NCBI GenBank assembly: GCA_964030475.1
Contig: CAXIPT010000001.1
Location: 24,573,448 to 24,637,447, forward strand
From: Tethya wilhelma
Taxonomy: Eukaryota > Porifera > Demospongiae > Tethyida > Tethyidae
Reading direction: 5' to 3'
DNA length: 64,000 nt
Made by a program: the position numbers and the translations under genes. How positions within the stretch are numbered: the stretch's first letter is position 1; each line of letters starts with the position of its first letter. Positions 1 to 14,300 of this stretch are shown here, in pieces. The notes beneath the pieces are model-generated. The model was given only the letters and a program-made list of their open reading frames with translations. It ran no database searches and was not told the DNA's origin.

Positions 1-386
1 CAAATAGTGACAAGGAAGACCAATGGTTACCAAAGAAAACCAATAGTGACCAATACTAAAACCATTCATTGGTGTATACAAAAAGACAAGACAATGAAAT
101 TGTCATGCATGGCTGACTACTCTGTAGTATCATACTATGGGTTGGGTGGGACAAATAGTGATAATCAAGGACCAATGGTTACCAAAGAAGACCAAATGTT
201 ACCAAAAAAGTTCAATAGTGACCAATATCATAACCTAGTGACAATGCTTGCACTGGTCTTACTGGCACAAGGCTCAACGGTCAATGTAATACAAAGCAAT
301 GAGGAAAAGTACATACATAATGCAATGAACCAAGCCTACTGGCACTTGAGAGTGGTGCCAAAGGCTTGTTCAAACTTGCTTCTCAC

Positions 387-464
387 CTTGGCTTCAGAGT
401 GTTTCTCTGTGTGCTCTTCAAGACGAGCTGTCTTCTCAGCAATGGTAGCAGCACACGTCTCAAG
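387..464 (-). CDS. SMC2: SMC2 exon, returning coiled-coil arm (last exon in window)
   Basis: A 78-base phase-0 exon starting [17 protein letters not shown], bounded by TTTCAG and GTGAGA. It continues directly from the exon at 2600-2773, whose end ...ESQEQQ plus LETCAATI matches the KQQLEAVNEAI segment of animal SMC2. It is short, so the call rests on phase and position. Confidence 0.72.
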
Positions 465-3400
465 CTGAAAGAGAGAAGAATGGATGGTCATGTTAGTAGT
501 ACTATGAGACGTATGTACACAAAAAATGGATATACTGAACATTACTGCTTAATGTATTTTGCTCCATAAACTATAACTTATAGTTTATAGAGCAGAGTGT
601 ATGCAAATACTAGGCAATGTTTATACTTGTGTGAGATTTAGAAGTAGGTTGCTGTTAGGATGCATGAAGCTTGCTTGTTCTAAGGCACACCTCTTTCACA
701 AAACTGATAACAAGGGTAGTATGTGTGTTACACTACAGTTACACTACTATCAAATCTCCCATCCAAATACAGTGTACGGGTGTACTTGGACTCACTGTTG
801 AAAAACTAATTGTACTACACAATGCCTTATTCTGCCAAGTATGATCGTCACCATTCTATACTTATCAATAACAAAGCAACTGGAGATCACAGCTGAATGA
901 ATTAGTGAAGAAACAATGTTGCTTTGTCTTGTCATTTTGTGCTCTCTCTTACAGCTTGGTCAGCCTCAGAGCCAGTGTACTAGAGAGGTGAAATCACTGA
1001 AGGAACAGCTACAAGCAGAGCTGAGAGAAGCTGTAAGAGATGCCATCAACACTAGCCTCACCAGAGAAGACATTGTAGAACTCCTTGAAGACAAAGCCAC
1101 AAAGAAAGATGTCTTCAAACTCAAAGACGAGTTCTCTGCAGGAACTAACTTCATGAAGGAAAACCAGAATTCAACGATTGAAGGTATTCGTCGTTTCATT
1201 CATAACGTAACTGCCACAAAGGAAGACATCCAGGCACTTAGAGAGAAAGTGGCCAAGGAAAACCAACTTGTGACTCGCACGCTGTTGGTCGATCAGAGTG
1301 TAAAGAGAAATGAACTCGTTGATATACTGGACGAGAAAGCTACCAAGAAGGGTGTTCGTAAAAGGGCTGATGAAGTGGTCGAAACTCTCAATGTTAGCGT
1401 TGCAACTGGAAACAAACATCTTATGGAAACTCTCCATGAGATTGTTGAAATGCAAGAAGGAATTAAAAATGCTACCACAAAAATTGGTCTTGATTTCTCC
1501 TCAGCACAGACATGTGTAACGAGAGCAGAACTGGCCAGTGAAATACAATCCCTCACACAACTTGTAACCAACAATACAGAAATGTTGCAAGAACTTGTCG
1601 GGAAACAAGAAGCACAGGGAACATACAACAATCCTGCCTCCTCTTGTAAGAAGATTCCACGAGGAAATCCATCTGGGTACTACTGGATTCAGTCTTTGAC
1701 CAGTTCAAAGACTCCAGTGAAACAGCTCTACTGCGATGTGGAAAGAGGGTGGATGAGAATCACAAACCTTGATATGACCGACTCTAATCAGCAATGTCCA
1801 ATAGGATTTAGACTTGTATCCTCTCCACGTCGTTCGTGTGGTGTGCCTCAACGGGGATGTACATCAATCACATATTCGGTCCATGGTGTAGTATATTCAA
1901 AAGTGTGTGGAAGAGTGACTGGCTACCAAAAAGGATCCCCAGATGGATTTGTTGCAGGTCGTACTATTGACAGTGGCTATGTCGATGGCGTAAGTCTCAC
2001 TTATGGTTCATCACCAAGGCAACACATCTGGACGTTTGTAAATGCTCTTCTTGATAGAGGGAGAAATTGTGCATGTTTTCATCCAGATCATCAAACCAAA
2101 CCATATGTTCCATTGTTTGTTGGAAATGACTACTTTTGTGAGACTGGAAATCATGATAACTTTGACCTTGATCGGTTCTATCATGAAGACCCACTCTGGG
2201 ATGGACAAGGATGTGGTCCTCAAAGCACGTGTTGTAGTTTCAATAACCCTCCATGGTTCTGTAAGCAACTACCACAACCAACTAGAGAGGACATTGAGCT
2301 GAGGTTGTGTAAGGATGAAAGCCATGCTAATGAAGACATTACTCTTGAAGCTATAGAATTGTATGTAGAGTGAACAGAACAGAACCTTCCAATAAATAGC
2401 TAGAGTTTAATGGTATCCATTGTTTGAGCTGATTGCCACTTTTGTGTCAACTAATGCTACCAGTAATGTTATGAGTGTTTGTCATAATTATCACTATGTA
2501 CAATAACTGTGCTTTTGAACATTTATCATTATCGGTCCATGATGACTACAAAAGAAAATTTCCACAAAATTGTCTAAAACAACCCCCCAAACACTCTACC
2601 TGTTGTTCTTGGCTCTCCAAGGCCTTCTCCAGCTCCTCCACTTCCAGTTTGAGTGTCTGCATCTCTTGTTCTTTCACCTTTGCCTCCTTCACCACACTCT
2701 CAGCATCCTTCTTGGCTTTGGCTACTCCTTCTTCAGCTGCCTTCAGCTCTCTCTCGTGGTGGGACTTGGAGTCCTACAAGAGAGACACATCACATCACAT
2801 CACATATTAGTACTGCTATACCTGCAGTATACTTTATAGCCTTGTTTCCAGGCTCCCTCTCTGGAAATAAAATGGAACTCTATCTGGCTAGACCATCGGC
2901 ATGATGTAGAATTCACGTTCAAGTTGTATGTTAATATTGATAATTATAGACTCACAGTAACACTTAAAATATCAAAACTCATACCCAAGCTCTCTCCTTT
3001 GACCTTTCACTCACGTACAGAAAGGAAGGGGAGAGCCTGGGAATGAGGCTATGACATTTATGTAACTTTACATCACAATCCCACATGAATCTCAGGATGA
3101 GTATATATATTATCTATGGGCAAGGCTAGCATGAGTGTACTACAATGTTAGTTCAATGTCTTGTCATATATTACTCACTAGCTACCTGATGCGCATTGAC
3201 AATAATACTATGTGAGTTAGTGTACCTTCATTTTCTGTTGGACATCGTCAAGTTGTGCTCTGGCATTCTTCTCAGTCTGTTGGGCTTGTTTCAACACATC
3301 CTTCTGTTGAGCTATAACATCAAGAAAATAAACAAAAATTTGACATTAATGTGAGGCATATGTAGGGAATTTTTGAGATCTAGCTTGGATTTGAGTGACC

Positions 3401-6400
3401 TAGCTGGGTTCATAGATATTTGTTTTTGCTTTTTGCATGTCCCTAATCTAAGTGTACATGAACCCCAGCTACATTTCAAAATTTTTTTCAAAGAACTTTT
3501 GCATCTTTTGTGAGTATATCATATGGTATGCATGTAGCTCACATGCTAATCACATGACAGTCACCTGATGTATCACATGACTTACTGATGTTGTCTCTGA
3601 GTTGCTGGAGGTGTGTCAGCTGCTGGTGGTGAGTGCTCTGCTCCATCCTGGTCTTGATCATCTCCATCTCATGGACTTTACCATCACGCTGGTCCTTCAA
3701 ATGACGATACCTGAGAGAATATCATGCAATCAACATAAGCTATGTTTATACTAGCTTGGCTAGGAAGAACTTAGTCACAGTAAAAAAAAAATGTTTTCTA
3801 CCAAATTCTATTTGTGGAAATAAAGTACAAAAATCTCTGTGATGAGTGATTGATTTCATACCAATTCTGATTCTGCTGACCACAGTATATTGAGGGTTGT
3901 TACAACCATATTGAGGCACAGAAATGGCAAGTAATGAATTGTTTTTTCATCTTTTCTCTCACTTACTTGGCAGCGACGCTCTTCACTTGTTCCAGCTGTG
4001 TCATCACCTCCTTCAGCTCCCTCCTCTTCTCCTGGAGTTGGTCCTCGCACTCTCGAAGCTCTTGGAGCTTGGAGAGGATCGAGGAGGTCTTTGGACGAGC
4101 GCCCCCTGTCAGGGTTCCGGAGGGGTCGAACACGTCCCCCGCTAGAGCCACTGAACGGGTCATGACTTGTTTGTCGAAAGTGACCTGGAGAAGTAAAATA
4201 GAAGTAGTAAGAGCAGTGGCAATATTTAATTGTAAAATGTTTACAGGTGTCTCAGTGGATTTTGGAGATAATCTGCTAAAGACTGAAAAAAATATTAATG
4301 TAAGGGAAATTTAAGTTTATACAGATAGTGAAGTATGCAGTTTCGGGAGATATCCTAAAGTAGATGAGCTTGCCACGAGTATAGAATCAAGAGTATTGCT
4401 AGCACACTTATGAACAACAATAACAAAAATGTTTGTATAAATGTGTGTTCACTCTTGTGCAATAGATTGCTAGCTTATGATTCTGACGACCATTACCAGT
4501 TTAGCAATCTGTAGGGTATCACAGATGAAGGTGGAACCAAACACATACGCCATCGCAGGTCGAAGTTCATCATCATAGCCAACCAGAGTCAGTGCTGGAC
4601 GTACTTTGTCCTTACCAACCTACACGTGCGTGTGTATGTATGTGTGTTCTCATGTGTACCTATTATACATACTTGGAAGTACACACAATACTTGTACTTT
4701 GCAGAATATCACACAAAATTTAATGAACATAGGATTAAATTTCTAATTACAAATAGCTAGTATAATAAGCTGTGTCGTGATAATATTATTAGTTTTCTTG
4801 ATTATTCATTGAACACTAACTAATTTCACTATCATACAACAGTGTTCTGCCCAGAAATTTAGAGTGGTGGTTAAAATTAATAATGGTTACAACAACATTG
4901 CATAAAAGTCACTTGACTGAGTGTCAAATAATACAACTAGGCCTTGTTAGTTGCATTACTTGGGGTAATTTGTGCTTTGTGATGGTAATTTTTGTTGAGT
5001 GGTGGTTGGTCTCGACCACTGCTAACCAGTGTGAGCAGAACCCTGATACAACTATTTATGAGAAAATTTAATTATAAGATATGATCTCATCTGACCTCTC
5101 TATTCACTCACCAAGGACTGTGCCTTCTTTACAGTGTCATTGCTGATGCTCCTGGCTGATATTTTGTTGAGAGGGATGATGGTGTAGCGACGTTTGAGCT
5201 TGCCTTTCTGCAACAACTGTTTCCCTGTCTCTTCCGTGTCCACTACCACGTTGAACAGCTGTGAGTACACACATCACCATGACAACAAATGCATGCATGA
5301 ATGAACAAGTAAAAAACATACAGAGTCCCAGTCTCTTTGATAGCTTGTAATGTACAGTAGAGGCTTGTTTGTCAGCTAATGTGTTATTAGTCGGTAAAAC
5401 TATACACCCAGTGCGTATTGTATGGCTAGTAGAAATACTCATGACTATTAGGGTGCAGTGCTTTCAGCAAGAGCTACAAGAATAGAAGTACAAGGTGATA
5501 TAACATAGCTAATGAATGCCTCCATGTCCTACAATTGCTGAGCTTGCCAGATTTTGAGTAGCTAGAGATTAATGGATGATTCCCTTAATTCATATGTATG
5601 TATGTATGTATGTATGTATATTATATGAGCACAGATAGGAGATATTGTACAAGGATACTCAAAGTTTTCAGCACGAGTTGACATTTTATAGTAAACAGTA
5701 AATGAGGAAGTACTATTGATGTGCACTCAAAACACTCGTAAAATCATGTCCGTACATCCTAGATGGCTTATCAGACATTGAGTAGCTAGAAGCTATTGGA
5801 TGACAACCATCATACATATTATGTATGGGCACAACTGGGAGATCTTGTGTACAAGCTAGAAGCATCTATGAATAATCACAGTGATGCCTATATGGCATGT
5901 ACATTTAAAATAGGTTCCAAACAATGAAGGAAATTCCCAATAGAAGACACTAGAAACAGACCAAAATTCCATAACTGGAACTAGAAGACAATAGCAAAGT
6001 AAATTATTGCCATATCATTGTGCGACGCATATGCAAAACCATGACACAGCAAACACACACACGCTCCATTAATCAGAGGTCAAGAAGGTCACATGAATGC
6101 ATTCATGAAGTGAGTATGATCATGAAGTGAGTATGATCATGAAATGTTCATTAGCTAGGGGCTTACCCTGCTCCCAGCTGTGACCTCCAATGCAGTGGCG
6201 GTAGATGTGTCCTTCACTCGAACCAGCTTAGCAACAGGTCCTTTCACTTTGTCTCTGTTGAAGTTTGAAGAGGGAGGTTGATAGTCAAACTGCACCTGTG
6301 GAAACCTTCAGTGTGTGTGTGTGTGTGTATGTGTGAGGTATTTAATGACGGGTAAACATCACTTTGTGAATGCCACAGCAAATGGTGCAGGTATAACTCT

Positions 6401-8292
6401 ATTAGAATTTATTTAATAGTTCCAAAAATAGGTTTAGTGCTTAACACAATGAGTGACTCGAGTTCATTGTACCAGGAACAAGCATCATTAAAATCTTAGT
6501 AGACGAATTATCTTTATTACAAAAATGCATATTATTTGACAGTTTCCATAGATATTATACACTATATAATATCCATGCTGTGTCTCAATGACTCAATCAA
6601 ATACTCAATGGTGTTTCCAGGCAGCCCCCTTTGCAGAGCTGGATGGATGACACACACACCATCATCAGATTCACAGAGATGATTAGATATCTTTGACTTA
6701 CACAGCTACTTGCAAAGGCAAGCAAAATTTCGTGACCCATCTGATGCAATCTTAGCAGTAACTTGGAAATATTATAAAGGAGGAAACTAAATTATTAGGG
6801 AGAACCCCGGGGGAACTCCCCGAAGCAACTGCACACGCATATGCGCATGTGTATATATACGTACGTGTAACGCCCCAAGCAAATTTTATGTGGTCACCAT
6901 CACTCGATCAACTAGCCAGAAAACGGTAACAGTTTACAAACAAGTTTTGCAGACATGAGTTCCATTTCAAGAAGTATCAAAGAAAAGAAGGCCCGTAAGC
7001 GAGCTAGAAACCAGCCGCCGCTCCTACCTGTAGTTCAACCTCCACCTGCTTACATTCACGAGGTCATACAAAAGATGGAGGAGAGCGTCGTGTATGCAAA
7101 CTGTGCCAAAAAAGATCTCAATGATCTGGCAGATAACATAACCAATCCTGAATTGCTCAAGTCATCATATTTCAGTGGGTATCAGGATTACAGAAGTCCA
7201 GTAGCAAGCCCAAGGTCATCGTTCAGGCTCCCGTGTCCTCCTATTGGTTTCCAAGCGATTCCACAAGAAGAGGAGCCAGCCGAAGATGTCCTTCACGTGA
7301 AGGTCCTCATAACGACTCCATCTTCAGGAATACTGAGCTTGAAGGTGCCATCCCTCGAGAGTCAGGGTGCATGCGGCGGTGGAGCGCCAGTTGTCACCAT
7401 GATAGAAGAAAAATATGGCCAACATATCTTGAAAGCTTCTATTGATGTGAATGGACAGATTTTGACATGGGGGCCAGATAGCCTGATTGTACCACAAGGC
7501 AGACCCATCCCTGACACAGGAGGAGCCTCTGCTCCTGCCTTGCTCTCTCTTGGTAGTCTTGAACGCAGGCTTCAAAATCAAGAAGAGCAGGAGACTCGAG
7601 AAGCACATTCATTACAGCCATGTCCTGGTCACAAGTTGGAAGGCCTCCTGAAGTTGGTGAGCATCTATAACAAGAACTACAAGTTTGACCCTAAAGCTCG
7701 GGATTCGCTACGTTTCGTCTTAGATGCTCTCAAAGCATTAGGCTATCAAAATCTCCCGCCTTTCCTTACAAAGAGATACAGCGAATATCTGAGTGCACTG
7801 AAGCAAAAGAAAAGTAAGGATCTTCCTTCAAGCTTCAGAGACCATGCTTCGCTAGAGCACTATCTTCACCAAGGTGCAAACTTTGTAAAAGCAAAAAAGA
7901 GTAAGTTTGACGTCGAACTTCTGTTAAATCACTACGTGGAATTTCACTGGAAAGAAAAGAGTCAAGCGAGAGAGCCAGGAAAGTGGTTATGCCAAAAATA
8001 TCATAAAGAGCAATGTTTGATGGAAATCCTGGAAAGTGAAATCACACCCGAAAAACTTCTACTGAACGAGTTCAGATAACAATAATTTATGACAAGATTT
8101 TGTGTTCATTTTGTGTATATGTGTGTGTGTGTGTGTGATCAGAAATTCTATGTGTTTACAACTTTGTGGTCTGTGGTCCACTGTATTCTATCATTCATTG
8201 TGGTGAGTGTGGCTATTGTTGTTTGTGAGTACTTGTCTGTACACAAGCAGTTGTAGGGTTGTGTACATGACTTTTTTTGTGTTATATGTGTG

Positions 8293-8329
<37 letters not shown>

Positions 8330-11300
8330 GTGTGTTTGATGTTTATTGTGACTCAATGCAATGCACTGTAGTTCTGTCTTACGTCAAATCATTCACTGTT
8401 TCAAAACTGAATCCAAATAACATTAGTGACCTTGTATATGCAGGAGTATTGTCCTAAAATCATTTGCTTTGACAAACGCTTTAATGAAATTAGGTAACAA
8501 TTTGGCGAGTTACTGACCTGTAATAGTCCAGAAGTTAGTGGGCTTTAATTTGGGCTTTTTGGTTCATCATTTGACTCACGGTCAGTTGATGATCCCCAGT
8601 GGGTAGATAATATACAGTGACTATAATGCATCGTGAACTGTAGCCTTTTCAATTGTCACACAACTTCATGGTGTATTACAGAAACATGAAGTGAATCGGG
8701 TTTAAGAGTGTGCAATCTCTTTATGCATGTTCGATTCCACTCTTAGAGGTATACTCTTGTTTATTTGGCCAAAAGTGTGTATAGCTGTATAATATGGGAT
8801 GTGCACACAGACAATGGGTACAATGAACTGCTCAGTGGAGCTTGTTTGGAGAATCAACACTGAAACCACAGCACACTCCATTATAAAGAAGGTGGACACA
8901 TTACTACTGACAGGAACTGGTCAAACAGGCTTCAGGTCTTCCCCCCAAACCACATGGTGTGTAAAGCATAGAGCCTTTAGTTCCTGAGTAGTAGTGGTGG
9001 AGATCCTGTACTGACAATGAATATGCCATAGTTGGCCACAGTTAGCAGTAATTAAAGCTATCAGGATTCCCCCTATGACAGGTGGCGTGGGGTGTAGGGT
9101 GTAGGTAATGGAAATTCCAAGGTGGGTCACTTACTTGGCATTACTGGCTTGAGGTTCACTGAAAGTGTATTTAATGACTTATGACTTGACAAAACTTGCA
9201 CATGACCCATTATCCTATTGAGCCTATAGAGGATGTAGTGATAGCCAGTAAGTCAGCCATGTCACACTGAGCTATGATTTCTTCAAATTTGTACATGTGT
9301 GAGAAGGAGCTCATGAGGGCCATAGGCTCCTGCTGTCAGGGTCTTTTCAGAACTCAGGCTACCCATAGTAATATTATTATTCATTCACTGTTACAGGTGA
9401 ATTTTATCCAAGTGCTAGCTTAGTATAGTAAATCACTAGTACTGATTGCCCCCTGCACAAAATATGCCAAAACAGGCTGTCATGCTAAGGGTATTGTATG
9501 AGGCAAATTGCTGGTACACCATTGTCTCTGTTACTGCAGACATTACATCATAGTCTTAGACAGAGTCAATTTGACTGCAATTAGTGCTTCGCTTGCAGGC
9601 CGGCCGGAAATTGGGAGGGAGGGGCTGGGCGCGAAAAAGGAAGGCAAGGGGGTGTACCATCGATCAATTACAAACCGCACCTTGGCCCAAGGTCAATAAA
9701 ATCAATTTGCCAGCAGGGAAGTCCAAGCCTTGTATAAGTATTTTCAGTTGCCAGTGTACGTTCGACATCTCTGCTGACTCGTAATGTCTAAACGTAGTGT
9801 CAATCATCTATCTGCTAACCAGGAGAAGCTTCCCCCAAAGGTTGCCTTCGCTCTGGACAAGCTCAAAAGAGGTGGAAGATACCCTTATTTAGACCACGAC
9901 CAACTCGTTCGAAAGGCCTACAATCTCACTGATCCTGACTACATTCGAGGTGTGTTCAACTACCTCTTCGATTCAGTCGGGAAATTGATGAAGGAGCTAA
10001 CCTGTCAAAACGACCACGAACTGCTACGCACGTTGGAGCTGGAGGAAGCTCACGACAAAGCCAAACATGGNCTACGCACGTTGGAGCTGGAGGAAGCTCA
10101 CGACAAAGCCAAACATGGCGTGGCACAAGCCTGCCACCTACCAATCCGGCTGCTCCTCTCAAAACTCAGGTGGAGCATGCCGACGTTTATAAACAGGTTC
10201 TCCTCGCTACTAAGCCTGGAGTATGGAGCCCTTCACGCCGCTCTACAGGTGGGAGAGATTGTTATAGAATGGGGTAGGGGAAGCATAGTAGACCCTCGAC
10301 CAGTAGATGATGTCCACATGGCCAATAGAGAGTTCCAAGCACAGATCGACAACCAGGGGCAATGGTTTCAGAGAGCTCACCAGTTTACTCGTGACATGAG
10401 TTTGGCCGATCGGCAACACAACTCTGAAGAAAAGATGAACGTGCTGACTCAATCTGTGGCCGAGAAGAAACAGTTGATTGAAAACTTGGTTACTGTCATT
10501 GTGGATTACAATGGAACCAAAGAGTACAGCGTATTCAAGTGCAATTGTCAACACTTTGTGCATGATGCGCTTACGGCACTAAGGATTGAGAACACCCCCC
10601 AATTCAGTGGACCACTCCAAGACTACTTCAAGCACCTCAAAATCGGAGCCCAATCCATTCCACGTGATCTTGACACACACGAGAAACTCGACAAGTATGT
10701 GACGGAGAATCAAGACAAGCTCTCCCAACACGACATGGAGTATCTCCTCTGCCAGTACTTCAAGCATCACATGACCGAGATGGAGAAAGATCTCAACGAT
10801 TGGGCGTGTACGCTTGAAACCTGTCAAGCAGGTTTGCTCGAGCAACGGATCAAAGAGGAGACACTCGTGTTTAACCGTTTCAAGAAGAAGAAAGACAAGA
10901 GAGAGCAGTTTGTGTTGCGCCATGCTGATCAAAAGGTGCTTGATGCTTTAGAGGAGGAGGAAGGCACGTCGGATGAAGACAGAAGTGGGAGTGGCAGCAG
11001 CGATGAAGATATTGAACTTCCCCAAGAGGTGAGTATATCAGTGTATCTATTGTATAAGTGTTTTTTTTTTCTAGAGGGAAAATTCAATTGTCTTTTTCAC
11101 TGTGGCAATCAGCAAAATTGTTTCCCTCTAGAAAAAAAAAAGACCTATACAATAGATGTGCTGATATGAGGCGATAAATACACACATCAAATGAGGTGAT
11201 GAATACACATATCACACCAACATACAAGAAGCTATGATGGTGTGATTTGTGCATTTATCGCCTCATTTGAAGACTCTCCCCTTCATCAGAAATGGAAAGG

Positions 11301-14300
11301 GGGAGACTCAAATGCTGCAAGATTCTGCTGACTTTGCCACATGTGCCTGAGTTGTGATGTACAACATGTTTAGCATGTGGTCACTGTCCGGTGCTTGTGG
11401 TGGTGTCCCCAAAACTGTGTGTGTATCGTGACACAATAGTAATTGTAGTATGCATTGTACTTTAGCTGTCCTTCATTCAATAGTTAACAGTACATCTACT
11501 CTCTTTCCTCCTATATTAAGCTTGCTGGTCGTATCTGTCTACAAAAACAACGCTCCCTTCTCAACAAATTCTCAGGCTATCGAGAAAACGTCGCTACCAA
11601 ACTAAAAAACCATCCATTCTACAGTCGTAAACTCGAAGCGAAACAGATCGATTTTCTTTCCGAACGAGAAAAGTTTCGAGAGCAGTACATAAGCGATGTC
11701 ATTGATGGTCCAAGTGAGAAAGTTGTACTTCAGATAAGTTTTGACAGTGAGGCAGAGGTCGCTCAAACCATCCCGAGGGAAGAAGCTAAAAGACGACAGA
11801 AGCAACGTTTCGACAAACTCTTCGAGTTTCCCATCAAGCTGTGTCTGTATGTATCACAAGGCGATGCCCAAACGCTAAAATTTAGACAAATCGAAAATGC
11901 TCCTATGAAAGCGGGCCTCATTGTCGGTGAGTATTTTTATGAATGGGATAAAACTGGTCTTGTATTTCCAACGAAAGCATCAGATGTGTTAAGCAGTCGA
12001 CCTACACTTCAAGTTGGCTTGCTGAAGCAAAGTGAGTGGTTCACCTACGTCAGCAAACAAAAGCAAGAAGTTGACTCTGCTATCGAGTGTCTCGATCACG
12101 GCTCGCTCATAACACAAGCATTCGAAATCACGGCGAGAAAAGACCAAGTGATGTTTGCTCTAATAGACCAAGTCATGGACTACAACAGACACTATGAGTA
12201 TCATCACAGAAACTGCAATGATCGGTTCTTTGTGCTCGAAGCTATGAAAGCACTTGGAATCAAGACACCATTTTCGATCCTATCCACTCTAAAGCGTCAC
12301 ATGAAGGGCCTCCGACAACCAAGGAAGGTTAAGAGACTCGATTCACACCCAGAATTAGACTCCAGATTGTTAGAACTCGATAGAAACACGGGTCTGGCAA
12401 ATCTTTCCAAGCAAGAGGTGATTTTCTTGGCTTCACATCACTTTATGTTCCATCTTAAGGACTGGATGGACCAAAACTGCCCCGATTCTTGGACTTGTAC
12501 ACTAGACACATGCCAGTTAACTTTTCTACAGAGAATCTATGATGCAATGTGACATAATATTATTTTTTTTATGTTTGTGCTGTGATCATTTTAATAATTT
12601 TATGACATTGTGTGTACATGAACTTGTATGTGTGTGTGTATTATTATGACATAATATGTGTGCATGACGTTGTATGATGTGCTCTAATGGTTACTCACAA
12701 ATGTTGAGTTAAATTGAACAATATAAATAATACATACATAAACAATGAAAGCTCGGCTCAGAATCACGGAGCATGCCACAGACCACAAACTCATCCAACA
12801 CATGCTATCCCACAGACAATCTACTCTATGTTCCTATGTAGGCAGACATGGGAACAGCAGGTTACACATAACACAAAAGTTCTCCTATGTAAACTTTAAA
12901 CTAGTATTGGTACGATTTGTCCCTTCAACAAAGCTCTTAGTTCGTTCATCCTACAACCTTGTCTCCCACACGCGTCGCCATCACCATCGTGAAACTGATG
13001 GCAGTACACAAACAAAAGATACTCTAAATCGACACCGGGAAGCTGTTCCAGTCTTCCTTGAGCTTGTAAGTTCTCCACGACAGTGTCAATGTTTTCGTGA
13101 TAAGGATATGCTGCTTGGACTGTGAGTTCTCTTTGCATCAGTTGCTGTGCGTGTCTGTTCAACTTTGTAGCATACTCAGAGTGTTGCTTTATCCCAAGAG
13201 ATTTCATACAGTCGTTCACAAATCTGTGCGAATTCCGTGCAATCTTGTCAAAGTAGAAATACCGGTTGTACCTTGATATAGTTTTAATGACATTCTCAAT
13301 AGCTTGAGCTTTCGTCGTAACAGATTCAAGAATAAATTCCACCTCTTCTGCTCCTGTGTTGAGAAAAGTCGGCTCATCGGTTGCACAAGTAGGAGCTTGC
13401 ACACCAATTTGGTAATGCACGTCAGAATGGAACACTATACGATCATCATGTTTCACAGGGCATTCTAGATTGATATAAGAAGGACAAATGAGACTGTTTT
13501 CACACCATTCTAATATGCTTTAAAACACGTCCCCAACTGCAATAGCCACACTCACAGTACCAGGTGCACCGGCTGCATTCACCGTAAAGTGATCACGATC
13601 ACAAAACAGAAAGAGTGTTATTGGAAGCCTTGTGACTTGCTCACGAAGTTCTTGTTGTTCTCGAATCTTCATTTGTGGAGCATCGCTCAGAGATGAAAGG
13701 CTTGAATTTGCTTTAGTGCTCTGTTCATCTAGTATAGTCTTATCGACTACCTCACCCACAGCATCATCCACCAGGTGACTGAAAAATGTCATCAACTCTT
13801 CTGGTTTAGTGAGACGTTGCGTCTCTTCTTGCAATTTGTTGTTTGCATCGGCAAAACCTTCAAGTTTTTTGAGCTTATCTTTGACTTGCAATAGAGCTCC
13901 ACTGTCTGAAGTCCCAAGAGCTCTTGCACTAGCAGTAACTGAGGCACCGAGCTCACTAGCAGACAGGAGAGACCTGCGACTGCTCACCTTCACAATGGAT
14001 GGTCCTTTAGACATACTCACAATAGCTACCACTTGAGAAGCACTTGAGCAATACAATACACAGTAAGTGTGTATATTGTATATATCCAATTGAGAAATTC
14101 TTTGATAACAGCTTGCTAAGACAAGAAAGCTTTTCAAGAAGTGGGCACAGAATAGATGATTTGCTCTTTATCAGTTCAACTAAAATGGGCAGTACTGTGG
14201 TTGAATGTGATGCACATGTGACATATATGCAGGATAGATTCCCACTGACCATGCAGTGTAGATAATAGCAATGAATATCTCAAGAATGTACATAGAGATA

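Noticed and set aside
7..468. 153-residue plus-strand ORF at the window start
   Set aside because: It runs through short direct repeats (gaccaatggttaccaaag) and over the minus-strand SMC2 exon at 387-464; no domain or signal features.
3340..3495. Possible SINE copies in an SMC2 intron
   Set aside because: Only the tail (cccagctacatttcaaaattttttt) and a weak inverse match are visible; too degenerate to annotate.
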